NCBI GenBank assembly: GCA_017520705.1
Contig: JAFXFF010000032.1
Location: forward strand, 1 to 64,000
Reading direction: 5' to 3'
Source of the DNA: Clostridia bacterium
GTDB taxonomy: Bacteria > Bacillota > Clostridia > Oscillospirales > Acutalibacteraceae
Length of the DNA stretch: 64,000 bases
Position numbers and translations under genes: made by a program. Positions 40,944 through 50,217 of the stretch are shown here, piece by piece (the first letter of the stretch is position 1; every line of letters begins with the position of its first letter). Below the pieces are notes generated by a model. That model did not search any database and was not told where the DNA came from. It was given only the letters and a program-made list of their open reading frames with translations.

Positions 40944-41740
40944 TGTCGGATTGGCTGCAGTATGAATTTATGCGCACCGCCCTGTGGGCAGTGCTGCTGC
41001 TGGTGCCCCTGCTCTCGCTGCTGGGTACGCTGGTGGTCAATAATAAGATGTCCTTTTTCTCCGACGCTCTCGGTCATTCCGCCCTGACGGGTGTGGCCAT
41101 CGGCGTCATCGCCGGCGTCAGCGAGTATCGGCTGGTGATGGTGCTGTTCGGCGTGGTGTTCGCCCTGTGTATGAACCGCATCCGCCGCAGTCGTCTGGCC
41201 TCCACCGACACGGTCATCGGCGTGTTTTCTTCCGTGGGTGTGGCGCTGGGCCTGACCCTCCTCTCCGCCCGCGGCAATCTGGCGAATTACCAGAGCCTGC
41301 TGGTGGGCGATATTTTAAGCGTCTCCACCTCCGAATTGTGGGTGCTGGCGGCGGCCCTCGCCGTCACCGCCCTTGTGTGGGTGGTGTGCTTTAACGGCTT
41401 CTTCGCCGTCAGCATCAGCCCCTCGGTGGCCAAGAGTAAGGGCTTTCCCACGGCGCTCTACGATAACCTGTTCGTTGTCCTTGTCGCTGTGATCGTGATG
41501 CTGGCCATCCGCTGGGTGGGCCTGTTACTCATCAACGCGATGCTCATTCTCCCCGCCGCCGCCTCCCGCAACGTGGCGCGGAGTATGCGATCCTACCATC
41601 TGCTGAGTCTCATTTTCGGCCTGTTCGCCGGTGTGCTGGGTCTGTGGCTATCCTATTATAACGGCGTCGCCACCGGCCCTACCATCATCCTGGTGCTGGC
41701 CGCCGTTTTCTTCGGCACCTTTGCCCTACGCAAGAAGTGA
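40940..41740 (+). CDS. znuB: zinc ABC transporter permease
   Basis: 266-residue integral membrane permease of the ABC-3 family (ZnuB/TroC type) with about eight hydrophobic segments; the conserved stretch FFSDALGHSALTGVAIGVIAG lies near residue 35 and MLILPAAASRNVAR near residue 196. ATGA overlap with the ATPase gene. Last gene of the operon. Confidence 0.92.
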   Translation: MMSDWLQYEFMRTALWAVLLLVPLLSLLGTLVVNNKMSFFSDALGHSALTGVAIGVIAGVSEYRLVMVLFGVVFALCMNRIRRSRLASTDTVIGVFSSVGVALGLTLLSARGNLANYQSLLVGDILSVSTSELWVLAAALAVTALVWVVCFNGFFAVSISPSVAKSKGFPTALYDNLFVVLVAVIVMLAIRWVGLLLINAMLILPAAASRNVARSMRSYHLLSLIFGLFAGVLGLWLSYYNGVATGPTIILVLAAVFFGTFALRKK

Positions 41741-41744
41741 GGAA

Positions 41745-41788
41745 TGATTCACTCCTCATTCCTAATTTCTCATTCCTCATTCCCAACC
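41745..41788. repeat. heptamer-type repeat array
   Basis: CTCCTCATTCCTAATTTCTCATTCCTCATTCC-type units (TCATTCC/TAATTTC) just before the YfhO ribosome-binding site. The same type recurs at about 10467, 28610, 32483, 36680, 38418, 47378, 50810 and 57862. Confidence 0.65.
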
Positions 41789-41806
41789 CCCCAAGGAGGT
41801 AACGTT

Positions 41807-44800
41807 ATGACCAAACTGATCGAAAACATCCGGCAGAAGCTGGAAACGGACCGTGTGGCGGCACGCATCGTGCGCTGGGGTCTGCTCATCATCGCCTGCC
41901 TGCTGATGCTGCTGGTGGCGTTTTATGCCATTGACCGCTGGAACGTACCCCTGATGCCCGCAGGCGAGGAGGCCACCTCTCTGCAGAAGGGCATCTACGC
42001 CCTGCTCAGCTCCGCCCTGCTGGCGGCGCTGACCACCACCGCCATCGCTGCGTGGCATCCTCTGAAGGACGCCACCCCCATCCGCCGTGAGAAGTGGTTT
42101 GCCCCCTTGATGGCGGGCGCCATCGCGCTGGGCATCTTCTGCTTGGGCTACGTCTTCCTGGGCGTGTACCCCATCGGCAATAAATCCATCCTGATGGTGG
42201 ACCTCCACCACCAGTATGCCCCCCTGCTCAGCGAATTGCGGTATATGCTGCTGGAGGGCGGCGATCTTTCCTATAATTTCCACATCGGTATGGGCTCGGC
42301 CTTTGTGCCCGCCTTTGCCTACTATCTGTCCAGTCCGCTGAACCTGCTGCTGGTGCTGTTCCCCGAGGCGCACCTCACCGAGGCGATTCTGGTCATCACC
42401 CTCATCAAGTTCACGCTGGCGGCGGCCTTCTTCACCGCTATGGTGCAGTATCTGACCCGTCAGCGCAACGCTTCCGCCGTGATGGTGGGCATTCTCTACG
42501 CTCTGTCGGGCTATATGCTGGCCTATTCCTGGAATATTATGTGGCTGGACGTGGTGGCGCTGCTCCCCCTGGTGGTGATGGCGCTGGAGCACGCCCTCAA
42601 GACGGGCAAGATCACCGCCTATGCCCTGCTGCTGGGTCTTTCCCTGTTTGCCAACTACTACATCGGCTTTATGGTGTGCGTGTTTCTGGTGTTCTACTGG
42701 CTGGTGTGGGTCTTCCGCAAGAAGCGCACCCTCAAAGAGGTGTTTTTCGGCGGCTTGCGCTTCGGCGCGGGCAGTCTGTGGGGCGCGGGTCTGGCGGCGG
42801 TGCTGCTGATTCCCGTGGCGCTGGCGCTGGGCCGTACCTCCGCCGCCGGCGGCGAATTGGGCGATTTCCGCGTAAATTTCCAGATTTTCGACCTCTTTGG
42901 CCGTCTGTTCTACGGCGCCACCCCCACCATCCGCTCGGGCAACCTGCCCAACCTGTATTGCGGTGTGGCGGCGGTGGTGCTGCTTCCCATCTATTTCGGG
43001 CAGAAGCAGATCGCTTTGCGCCGCCGCATTTGCTACGGCGGCCTGCTGGCTGTGATGCTGCTCAGCTGTACCATCACCCGCTGGGATCTGGTGTGGCACG
43101 GTCTCCACAGCCCCAATGACCTGCCCTATCGCTTCTCTTTCCTCACCATTTTCGTGGTGCTGCTGCTGATGGGCTACACCCTCAGCCAGCTCAGGTACGT
43201 CACCGCCCGTCAGATCTTCTGCAGCCTGGGCGCTTCGGCGGTCTATCTGATCGTGTGGGAGAAGCTGGCGGCGGTCAACAATGCCGCCGGCGCCGCCAAC
43301 GCCCAGAAGGTGGCCCCCGATGAGAAGATGCTGTACATCAATCTGATGTTGTTGGCGGTGTACGGCATCATCCTGCTGGTGGGCGCGGTGAGAAAGGCGC
43401 CCCGTCAGGCGGTGACCCGACTGCTGCTCACCGTGGTGTGCGCCGAGATGATCTTCGGCACCGGCCGTACCCTCTCCACCATGAATCGCAACGAGTATTA
43501 CACCTCCCAGCCCCACTACATCGACAACGTGAAGCACGTGGTGATCAACGACGCTCTGCGTCGGGTGGAGGATCTGGCGGCCCGGGAGGACAGCTTCCTG
43601 CGTATGGAATACCTGCCCCGCACCTCCTGCGTGGACACTGCCCTGCATCATTACAGCGGCCTGACCACCTTTGCCTCCAGCAACCCCTATTGCACCACCG
43701 TGATGATGGGCGAGCTGGGCTACGCCATCAACGGCGTCAACAGCTACCTCTACCACAGCTTTGTGGCGCCCCCCGACTCCCTCTTGGGTCTGCGGTATGT
43801 GATTTTGGAGGTGTACATTGCCAACCATCCCCAGCTTGAGTACATCGAGACCATCTCCGCCTATGATGAGGAGATTGAGGGGGACGTTTGCTACTATATT
43901 TATCGGAATAAGACGGCTTTGCCCATCGGCTTTGCCGCCACCGAAGCGCTGAAGGATTATCGCGGACAACCCTACGATCCTTTCGGCTGTCAGCAGGATC
44001 TGTACACCGCCCTGTCGGGTCTCCCCGACGAGCTGTTCGAGCAGATGATCACCTACGCAGAGACCCCTGACGCCACCATCCACGACAGCTCTTTCTATAT
44101 GCCGGGCAGCGGCATTGCCCGCTACAGCGCCACGGTGGAGGAGGCGGGTCAGTACTTCGCCTACGTGGATTGCCGTGCCGCCGACGACATCACGGTGCAG
44201 AATTTTGACACCGAGGGCGGTAGCCTCAACAGCTGGAGCGTCACCAACTATGAGCCCTACATCATTGATATGGGCACCATGGAGGTGGGCCAGCGGGTAG
44301 AGGTGAGCATCTATGGCGACGGCGCCGCCACCGGTAACATCTATCTCAAGCGTTTGGACGCCGACGCCTTTGCCAAGCATCTGGAGGTGCTGCAGGCGGG
44401 CGGTATGACCGTCACCGAGCAGACCGGCCATTCGATAAAGGGAACGGTCACTGCGGCGCAGGACGGCTCGATGTTCTTCTCCCTGCCCTACGATAAGGGC
44501 TGGCAGGTGTACGTGGACGGCAAGCGTGTGGAAACCTTCCCCGTGGACCGTGGTGAGGATAAGGTCAAGCGGGAGGATGGCACCGTGGAGTACGTGGAGA
44601 ACGACGACGGCGCCTTCTTGGCCGCGGTGCTCCCCGCCGGCGAGCACACCGTGGAGATCGTGTACGTCACCCCCGGTGGCGTGGCCGGCTCCGCCATCAC
44701 CGGCGGCTGTCTGCTGCTGCTGTTGATCCCCGTTTTGCTGTGGTATCTCCGTCGCCGCCGTGCCAAGCAGGAGTTTTCTCTGGCGGTGATCGTCAAGGGG

Positions 44801-45001
44801 GAGGCCCCCGTTGCCCCGGAGGAGCAGGCTCCCGCCTTGGAGGAGGTGGCTCCCGCCCCGGAGGATACGGAGCTGATCGTCGAGGATCACGAGGCCGACG
44901 AGGTGGAACCCGAAGAGGGGGATACCATCGAGGACGGCATCGAACTGGTGGACTCCGAGATTCCCGAAACGGGCCTGCCCACCCCCGATTTGGGCGAATA
45001 A
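41807..45001 (+). CDS. YfhO-family membrane protein (GT-C glycosyltransferase-like)
   Basis: 1064-residue YfhO-family protein. An N-terminal half with about 12 hydrophobic helices starts with the conserved LVDLHHQYAPLLSELRYMLLEG (about residue 135, the acidic motif of GT-C enzymes). A large extracytoplasmic domain follows, with a C-terminal GWQVYVDGK...VLPAGEHTVEIVY module typical of YfhO, then a last transmembrane helix (SAITGGCLLLLLIPVLLWYL) and an acidic cytoplasmic tail of about 75 residues (EEQAPALEEVAPAPEDTE). YfhO proteins glycosylate lipoteichoic acid or export sugars in Bacilli; the acceptor here is unknown. The start at 41807 has AAGGAGG. Confidence 0.9.
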   Translation: MTKLIENIRQKLETDRVAARIVRWGLLIIACLLMLLVAFYAIDRWNVPLMPAGEEATSLQKGIYALLSSALLAALTTTAIAAWHPLKDATPIRREKWFAPLMAGAIALGIFCLGYVFLGVYPIGNKSILMVDLHHQYAPLLSELRYMLLEGGDLSYNFHIGMGSAFVPAFAYYLSSPLNLLLVLFPEAHLTEAILVITLIKFTLAAAFFTAMVQYLTRQRNASAVMVGILYALSGYMLAYSWNIMWLDVVALLPLVVMALEHALKTGKITAYALLLGLSLFANYYIGFMVCVFLVFYWLVWVFRKKRTLKEVFFGGLRFGAGSLWGAGLAAVLLIPVALALGRTSAAGGELGDFRVNFQIFDLFGRLFYGATPTIRSGNLPNLYCGVAAVVLLPIYFGQKQIALRRRICYGGLLAVMLLSCTITRWDLVWHGLHSPNDLPYRFSFLTIFVVLLLMGYTLSQLRYVTARQIFCSLGASAVYLIVWEKLAAVNNAAGAANAQKVAPDEKMLYINLMLLAVYGIILLVGAVRKAPRQAVTRLLLTVVCAEMIFGTGRTLSTMNRNEYYTSQPHYIDNVKHVVINDALRRVEDLAAREDSFLRMEYLPRTSCVDTALHHYSGLTTFASSNPYCTTVMMGELGYAINGVNSYLYHSFVAPPDSLLGLRYVILEVYIANHPQLEYIETISAYDEEIEGDVCYYIYRNKTALPIGFAATEALKDYRGQPYDPFGCQQDLYTALSGLPDELFEQMITYAETPDATIHDSSFYMPGSGIARYSATVEEAGQYFAYVDCRAADDITVQNFDTEGGSLNSWSVTNYEPYIIDMGTMEVGQRVEVSIYGDGAATGNIYLKRLDADAFAKHLEVLQAGGMTVTEQTGHSIKGTVTAAQDGSMFFSLPYDKGWQVYVDGKRVETFPVDRGEDKVKREDGTVEYVENDDGAFLAAVLPAGEHTVEIVYVTPGGVAGSAITGGCLLLLLIPVLLWYLRRRRAKQEFSLAVIVKGEAPVAPEEQAPALEEVAPAPEDTELIVEDHEADEVEPEEGDTIEDGIELVDSEIPETGLPTPDLGE

Positions 45002-45009
45002 AGACACAA

Positions 45010-45046
45010 AAAGCAGCCGCTATCCGTCAGGATAGCGGCTGCTTTA
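45010..45046. terminator. bidirectional terminator after YfhO
   Basis: 16-bp stem AAAGCAGCCGCTATCC/GGATAGCGGCTGCTTT with GTCA loop, shared with the convergent EIIC-like gene. Confidence 0.92.
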
Positions 45047-45096
45047 TTGATGGATACAGGATGGCGGTGACGGTTCACCCACCGTCCGGTGGGGGA

Positions 45097-46155
45097 TTAC
45101 ATCTCCAGTTTCATATCGCCGTTCTTGATCCAGCCCATTTTGCGCAGGATTTCTGCAAACAGCAGGCTCAGTACCGCCGGCACGACGATACATACCACCC
45201 CTACGCCGAGCCAGGCGGAGGGGGAGAAATCCATATCCTTCAGCACCCCCAAGGGGCCCACCAGACCGCAGGTGCCCATACCGGCGGACACACCGGTGCA
45301 CTCCAGCCGAAACACCAGCGTGGATAGCGGCCCCGTGATGGCGGAGGCCAGGGTGGCGGGGATCCAAATGCGGGGATTTTTCACGATATTGCCCATTTGG
45401 AGCATGGAGGTGCCCAATCCTTGGGCCACCAGGCCGCTCCACTTGTTCTCGCGGAAGGAGATCACCGCAAAGCCCACCATCTGGGCGCAGCAGCCCGCGG
45501 TGGCGGCGCCGCCCGCCAGACCCGTAATGCCGATCATGGCGCAGATGGCGGCGGAGGAGATGGGCAGGGTGAGGATGACACCCACCACCACGCTCACCAG
45601 CACACCCATCAGCAGGGGCTGCAGCTCGGTGGCGGTGTTGACGAAATACCCCAGCCAGTACATGCCGTAGGCGATGGCGGGGCACACCGCCTTGGCCACC
45701 AGCGCACCCGACAGGATGGTGGTGACGGGGGTGGCGAGGATGTCCACAGGGGTTTCCTTGGACACCAGCTTACCCAGCTCCACCGCCACGATGGTGACCA
45801 CAAAGGCACCGGCAGGTCCGGCGGTGAGGGCTTTCTCCGCCCCGTCCAGCACAAAGGTTGCCCCTACGCCGTTGCCCATCATACCCGCCACGGCGGCAGA
45901 GAGCAGCACCAGCGGCGGGGCCTGCAGGGTGTAGCCGATGGCCACGCCCAGGGCGGCACCGGTGCACCCCTTGGCGTAGCCGGCGATCTCGGTGAGCAGC
46001 GCCCAGTGGGTGTAGGTTCCTAAGGTCTCGAAGATGGTGCCGATGAGCAGGGTGGCAAACAGACCCAGTGCCATACTGCCCATAGCATCCACAAAATACC
46101 GCTTGGCAGAGGGCTGCACGCCCTTGCGCGCACAAAACGCCTTGATGTTGGACAT
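45097..46155 (-). CDS. PTS EIIC-type membrane protein (PTS_EIIC_2 family)
   Basis: 352-residue integral membrane protein resembling the stand-alone EIIC permeases of the PTS_EIIC_2 family: ten or so hydrophobic segments, the N-terminal YFVDAMGSMALGLFATLLIGTIFETLG, then YAKGCTGAALGVAIGYTLQAPPLVLLSAAVAGMMGN and ISSAAICAMIGITGLAGGAATAGCCAQMVGFAV. No EIIA or EIIB genes are adjacent, so substrate and coupling are unknown. ATG 46155 follows AAAGGAAGC; a longer in-frame reading is rejected. Confidence 0.82.
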   Translation of the reverse strand: MSNIKAFCARKGVQPSAKRYFVDAMGSMALGLFATLLIGTIFETLGTYTHWALLTEIAGYAKGCTGAALGVAIGYTLQAPPLVLLSAAVAGMMGNGVGATFVLDGAEKALTAGPAGAFVVTIVAVELGKLVSKETPVDILATPVTTILSGALVAKAVCPAIAYGMYWLGYFVNTATELQPLLMGVLVSVVVGVILTLPISSAAICAMIGITGLAGGAATAGCCAQMVGFAVISFRENKWSGLVAQGLGTSMLQMGNIVKNPRIWIPATLASAITGPLSTLVFRLECTGVSAGMGTCGLVGPLGVLKDMDFSPSAWLGVGVVCIVVPAVLSLLFAEILRKMGWIKNGDMKLEM

Positions 46156-46315
46156 AGCATCGCTTCCTTTGGAGAGATTTTCCCCATTGTAGCACTTGGT
46201 GTCGAAAAATGCAAGGTTTGGCGCCATAAGGCTCTGAAAAATCATGAAAATATTGGTCCTATCCCGCCTCCGACCGCCCTCTCTATGTAAAGGAGGGGTG
46301 TTCCCCTCCCGTTTG

Positions 46316-46480
46316 TTACGCCTTCTTGCGGAAGGACATACAGTCAGTGCACTGGTCCTGGGTGGGGTTGCACTCGTGGGTGCCCACCTGAATGCTGTCC
46401 AGACTGCAGTAATCCTCGCAACTGCAATGGTTGGTGCAGGAGGTCACGGTGCAGTGAATGCTACGGTTGGCCTTTTCCAT
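46316..46480 (-). CDS. DUF1540 Cys-rich small protein
   Basis: 54-residue cysteine-rich protein beginning MEKANRSIHCTVTSC, matching the DUF1540 pattern: IHCTVTSCTNHCSC, then SLDSIQVGTHECNPTQDQC and TDC. Nine Cys in 54 residues suggest metal binding. A strong AAAAAGGAGC site precedes it. It lies 42 bp downstream of the PdaA gene on the same strand and may be co-transcribed; a GGAGGGG-AACA-CCCCTCC hairpin follows. DUF1540 proteins are widespread in Clostridia and of unknown function. Confidence 0.88.
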   Translation of the reverse strand: MEKANRSIHCTVTSCTNHCSCEDYCSLDSIQVGTHECNPTQDQCTDCMSFRKKA

Positions 46481-46522
46481 AACGATACGCTCCTTTTTTG
46501 TGAATTGACCTCGCGGTCACCA

Positions 46523-47341
46523 TTAGTGTGCCCCGTTATCCTTGCACAATTCGGAGAGCGACCCAAAGGTGTAGCCCATTTCTTTCCATTTGGTGATCAC
46601 CTCGTCCAGTACCGCCGCATTGGTGGCGGAGGTGGAGTGGAGCAGCACCACCGCCCCCGGATGGATGCGGCCCGTCAGCTTTGCCAATGCCTCCTCGCGG
46701 GTGGGTTGCTTATCCACGTACCAGTCTACGTAGGCCAGACTCCAGAAGAAGGTGGTGTATCCTGCCTCGTGGGCCATTTTCAGATTGGACTCGCTGTATT
46801 TTCCTTGAGGAGGGCGATAGAATTTGCCCATTTCCTGTCCGGTCACTTCCCGATACTTCTCCTCCACCCGTACCAGCTCGTGCAAAAAGGCGGATTTGTC
46901 CGCGATGGCGGACATATCGGGGTGGGAATAGGTGTGGTTGGCCACCGTGTGCCCCTCCGCCGCCATCCGCCGCACCAGCTCCGGGGCGCTCTCCAGATAG
47001 TGCCCTACCACGAAAAAGGCGGCGGGCACCTCCTGCTTTTTCAGCGTATCCAGTATGGCGGCGGTGTAGCCGTTTTCGTAGCCGGCGTCAAAGGTGAGGT
47101 AGATGCGTTTTTGGGCGGTGTCGCCCAGATAATAGGCGTCGTACGCCGCCAAGGCTTCGACGGTGGCGTTTCCCGTGGGTGGGGCACCCTCCTGCCGAAA
47201 GCTCAGCCCCCAGTTTCCTGCCGCCGTGGCCACAGCGGCCGGGGCGGGCTGCGCCAGCCCCATTCCTACTGCCCCGATGGCAATGATGGCCAGCACCACC
47301 ACCGCTGTAAAGATGCGTTTTCGGGTTACAATAAAGAACAT
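46523..47341 (-). CDS. PdaA-type polysaccharide deacetylase (delta-lactam biosynthesis)
   Basis: 272-residue exported deacetylase. N-terminal hydrophobic segment (IFTAVVVLAIIAIGAVGMGLA), then the NodB domain: IYLTFDAGYENGYTAAIL (catalytic Asp and the PdaA-type AGYENG), the metal motif HTVANHTYSHP, and FYRPPQGKYSE. PdaA removes acetyl groups from muramic acid to make the delta-lactam of spore cortex, so this supports sporulation. The start at 47341 fits AAAGGAG at 8 nt better than a GTG three codons earlier. Confidence 0.9.
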   Translation of the reverse strand: MFFIVTRKRIFTAVVVLAIIAIGAVGMGLAQPAPAAVATAAGNWGLSFRQEGAPPTGNATVEALAAYDAYYLGDTAQKRIYLTFDAGYENGYTAAILDTLKKQEVPAAFFVVGHYLESAPELVRRMAAEGHTVANHTYSHPDMSAIADKSAFLHELVRVEEKYREVTGQEMGKFYRPPQGKYSESNLKMAHEAGYTTFFWSLAYVDWYVDKQPTREEALAKLTGRIHPGAVVLLHSTSATNAAVLDEVITKWKEMGYTFGSLSELCKDNGAH

Positions 47342-47454
47342 CGTCATCACTCCTTTGTTTAGGATATGATGGAAAGTTAGAAATTAGGAGTTAGGAGTTC
47401 GAAATTTGCACAGACCTCGTAGGGCGGGGGTTTGCTCCCGTCGTTTTTGCATCC

Positions 47455-48129
47455 CTAATCCTCCCTCAGCCGTCCGTCCTCCATCACCACGCGGCGGGGG
47501 CAGGCCGCCCCGATGGCAGGGTCGTGGGTGATGATCACCACCGTGTGCCCGTTTCGGTGCAGGTCCCGCAGGAGCGCCAGGATCTCCCGCCCTGCGGCGG
47601 TGTCCAGGTTGCCGGTGGGTTCGTCCGCCAGCAGAACGGGAGGATTCCCTGCCACCGCACGGGCGATGGCGACCCGCTGCTGCTGTCCTCCCGATAATTG
47701 GGCGGGGCGATGGTCCATGCGCGCGGCAAGCCCCACCTGCTGCAGGCTTTCCAGCGCCAGCTTGCGGCGGACGCGCTCGGGAATGCCCCGATAGAGGAGA
47801 GGGAGCTCCACGTTTTCCCGTGCCGTCAGCCCGGGCAGCAGGTGAAACCCCTGAAACACAAACCCCACGGTCTCTCCCCGGACGCGGGAAAGCTGTCCCT
47901 CGGTCATTCCCTCCACCGTCTGCCCCGCCAGACGGTAGGAGCCGCCGTCGGGGGTATCCAGACACCCAAGCAGGTTCATCAGGGTGGATTTTCCCGACCC
48001 CGATGGACCGAGGATGGCCACCATCTCGCCCCGCGCCACGGTGAAATCCACCCCGTTCAGCGCTTTCACCCGTTGCTCTCCCACCGTGTATTGCTTGCAA
48101 ATGCCCCGCATCTCGATCAGTGTTTCCAT
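47455..48129 (-). CDS. MacB/LolD-type ABC transporter ATPase (no partner in window)
   Basis: 224-residue ABC ATPase. Walker A GPSGSGKST (about residue 42), signature LSGGQQQRVAIARAVA (about residue 145), Walker B VLLADEPTGNLD. The short form with VKALNGVDFTVARGEMVAILG is characteristic of the MacB/FtsE/LolD class that works with FtsX-like permeases. No permease gene is adjacent. The start at 48129 follows GGGAGAAT. A longer in-frame reading toward 48492 crosses the divergent promoter and is rejected. Confidence 0.88.
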   Translation of the reverse strand: METLIEMRGICKQYTVGEQRVKALNGVDFTVARGEMVAILGPSGSGKSTLMNLLGCLDTPDGGSYRLAGQTVEGMTEGQLSRVRGETVGFVFQGFHLLPGLTARENVELPLLYRGIPERVRRKLALESLQQVGLAARMDHRPAQLSGGQQQRVAIARAVAGNPPVLLADEPTGNLDTAAGREILALLRDLHRNGHTVVIITHDPAIGAACPRRVVMEDGRLRED

Positions 48130-48244
48130 ATTCTCCCGTCCCTCCGTTTTGTCATTAACACATTCATTGTGTGTCGCGGCGACGAAAAAACACACGGCAA
48201 AACCCACCAAAATTTCTTTCCATTCATCCCCTAATGGTTGAAAT

Positions 48245-48273
48245 TTGACTTTTTTTGCGAAATGTGATAAAAT
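48245..48273 (+). promoter_or_regulatory. promoter of the lipoprotein gene
   Basis: TTGACT (48245-48250), 17-bp spacer, TAAAAT (48268-48273). Confidence 0.8.
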
Positions 48274-48346
48274 ACTTACGCTGTTTCGATAGATACTCTT
48301 GCTTTTGGCAAGTTTGTTGGATTTCACAACGGAAAGGAAGACCGAT

Positions 48347-49693
48347 ATGCGAAAATATGCGGCGATCCTCTGTGCGGTGGCTATGCTGGGCGGTCTGTGC
48401 GCCTGCAAAAAGGCGGACAAGCCCGCCGACACCAAGCCCACCGCTACCACCACAACCACAACAACCTCCACTACCATGGAGGAGGGGGTCAAAAAGCCTC
48501 TGAATCTTACCTATGCCACCGGCTTCTCCGATGGTGTGGCGCTGGTGCGCTACACCGACACCGACGGCGTCGAGCAGGCGGCCGCTATCAACACCGCCGG
48601 CGAGATCTTATTCGCCCTGCCCGAGGATATGCCTTTGGACGGCGAGGGATACAAAAACGGCATCCGCGTGGTAGGCAACGTCATCTATGACAAAACCGGC
48701 ACCGTCATCGCCAGCCCGGAGATCAGCGGCTACGATGCCCTGATGACCGGCAACTGCGGCGGCTACGTGTTGGCTAAGAAAGCGACCCCTATTATCTTGC
48801 CCGCCCCCGCCCCCGAGAATGCCACGACCACCACCACCACCTCGTCCGACACCACCGGCAGTACCACCACCGCCGGCGGCATCAACAGCATTCCGGTTAC
48901 CAGCGCGGAATATCTGACCATCGGTGTGCTGAACAATAAGGGCGAGTGGGTGCATCCTCTCTCTGTCGATCATCCCATCGCTCAGGCCATCACCCACGCC
49001 GCTCAGCCGGCAGAAAATTTCACCTACCTCACGACGGACGTGCTGATGGTGTATGTGGATCTGGCTTCCACGCCGCAGTACTACAGCTTTGTGAATAACA
49101 CCCTTACGCCGAACTACGCCCATTACGAGTCCATCAATTATCAGGACGAGGACGCCGGCATCTATCAGATTGCTGCCGATAACACCCAGAAGCTGGTGAT
49201 CGGGAACGTGGTCAGCGACTATTTCTTCAAGGACGCTTTCATCGGCCGCACTGTGGTAGAGAATAAAGAGGGCGAAGTGGAAACGTTGGTGAAGCTGTAC
49301 GACTATACCGGTAAGGTGTTGTCCGATCTGACCGATTATCCCTTGTGGGGCAATCGCTATTATTTCATCTACGACCGCCTCATCGTCCCCATTGACGATG
49401 GCAGCGGCAGCCGTCAACTGGTGATCCTGAATAAGGACGGCACCCCTGCCTGCGACCCTGTGGTGTTGGGCCTGCGGGACATCTTCTATGCGCCCGACGA
49501 GACCGGCATTGTGGTGGAGAATCACACCGCCGAGGGTGCGGTCAGCTATTGCCATTATTCCTGGGACGGCACCGTCACCCCCTATACCGACGTGGCGGCT
49601 TTTGCCGGATTTACCGAGGGCCTGGCTGCGGTCACCCTCGCCGATGGCACGTTGTGCTACATCAACCACAAGGCCGAGATCGTGATCCGCTGA
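48347..49693 (+). CDS. predicted lipoprotein with WG-repeat-like segments
   Basis: 448-residue exported protein. Signal peptide MRKYAAILCAVAMLGGLCAC with lipobox LCAC (Cys 20), then a Thr/Pro-rich linker of about 25 residues containing runs of Thr, repeated later (ENATTTTTTSSDTTGSTTT, about residue 165). The remainder has weak repeats resembling WG/KWG beta modules (DGVALVRYTDTDGVEQAAAINTAG; EGLAAVTLADGTLCYINHKAEIV). Ends just before a strong terminator. Function unknown. Confidence 0.75.
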   Translation: MRKYAAILCAVAMLGGLCACKKADKPADTKPTATTTTTTTSTTMEEGVKKPLNLTYATGFSDGVALVRYTDTDGVEQAAAINTAGEILFALPEDMPLDGEGYKNGIRVVGNVIYDKTGTVIASPEISGYDALMTGNCGGYVLAKKATPIILPAPAPENATTTTTTSSDTTGSTTTAGGINSIPVTSAEYLTIGVLNNKGEWVHPLSVDHPIAQAITHAAQPAENFTYLTTDVLMVYVDLASTPQYYSFVNNTLTPNYAHYESINYQDEDAGIYQIAADNTQKLVIGNVVSDYFFKDAFIGRTVVENKEGEVETLVKLYDYTGKVLSDLTDYPLWGNRYYFIYDRLIVPIDDGSGSRQLVILNKDGTPACDPVVLGLRDIFYAPDETGIVVENHTAEGAVSYCHYSWDGTVTPYTDVAAFAGFTEGLAAVTLADGTLCYINHKAEIVIR

Positions 49694-49708
49694 TCGAAGC
49701 ATAAAAAG

Positions 49709-49737
49709 AGAGCCGAGGCTGATGCCTCGGCTCTTTT
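49709..49737. terminator. bidirectional terminator after the lipoprotein gene
   Basis: Stem GAGCCGAGGC/GCCTCGGCTC with a TGAT loop, followed by TTTT, shared with the convergent small membrane protein gene. Confidence 0.9.
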
Positions 49738-49742
49738 CTGCG

Positions 49743-50066
49743 TTATTCGTTTTTGTCTTGGGGATATTGTTTGCGGTGTCTGCGGCTGTAGCGGTGATAG
49801 GGGACAAAGGGGATGAGGGACAGAAACAGACGGCGACGGCGGCGGACGTAGTGCATCCGTTCCCGTTCGGTGATGGATTGTTCGATACGGGCGTTGATGT
49901 GGCGTAGCTCCCGCTGAAATTTATTCAGGAAAGAGGCAAACCAGATGACCCAAATGAACAGCACAATGATAGCCGCAAGGAACAGTAACAGCCAAAAGGC
50001 GTTTTCATTCTGCTCCTCGCCCACTTCGTTCGCGGCTGCCAGCAAGTATAACATCGGTATCGGCAT
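49743..50066 (-). CDS. small membrane protein with basic tail
   Basis: 107-residue unrecognised protein: one strong transmembrane helix (NAFWLLLFLAAIIVLFIWVIWFASFL, about residues 22-47), then a helical, charge-rich tail (FQRELRHINARIEQSITERERM) and a very basic C-terminus (RRRRRLF, RRHRKQ). AGGAGAT precedes the ATG. Downstream of smpB on the same strand but separated by a terminator. Function unknown. Confidence 0.65.
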   Translation of the reverse strand: MPIPMLYLLAAANEVGEEQNENAFWLLLFLAAIIVLFIWVIWFASFLNKFQRELRHINARIEQSITERERMHYVRRRRRLFLSLIPFVPYHRYSRRHRKQYPQDKNE

Positions 50067-50184
50067 CGGTGTTATCTCCTATCTGTACATAATCGTTTAG
50101 CCTATTCTATCATATCTCTGCAACAAAAACAAGCCTAAAACCACATTTTAGGGAAAGAATGTCAAAAATCGTGACTCGAGCAGT

Positions 50185-50211
50185 AAAAAAGCAGGGAACG
50201 CCCTGCTTTTT
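50185..50211 (-). terminator. smpB terminator
   Basis: Stem AAAAAGCAGGG/CCCTGCTTTTT with AACG loop, 7 bp after the smpB stop, followed by TTTTTT on the minus strand. Confidence 0.92.
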
Positions 50212-50217
50212 GAGTCA

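Noticed and set aside
41777..45007. Open frame of over 1000 codons opposite the YfhO gene
   Set aside because: Antisense shadow in GC-rich DNA; composition dominated by His, Gln and Gly, no ribosome-binding site and no recognisable domain.
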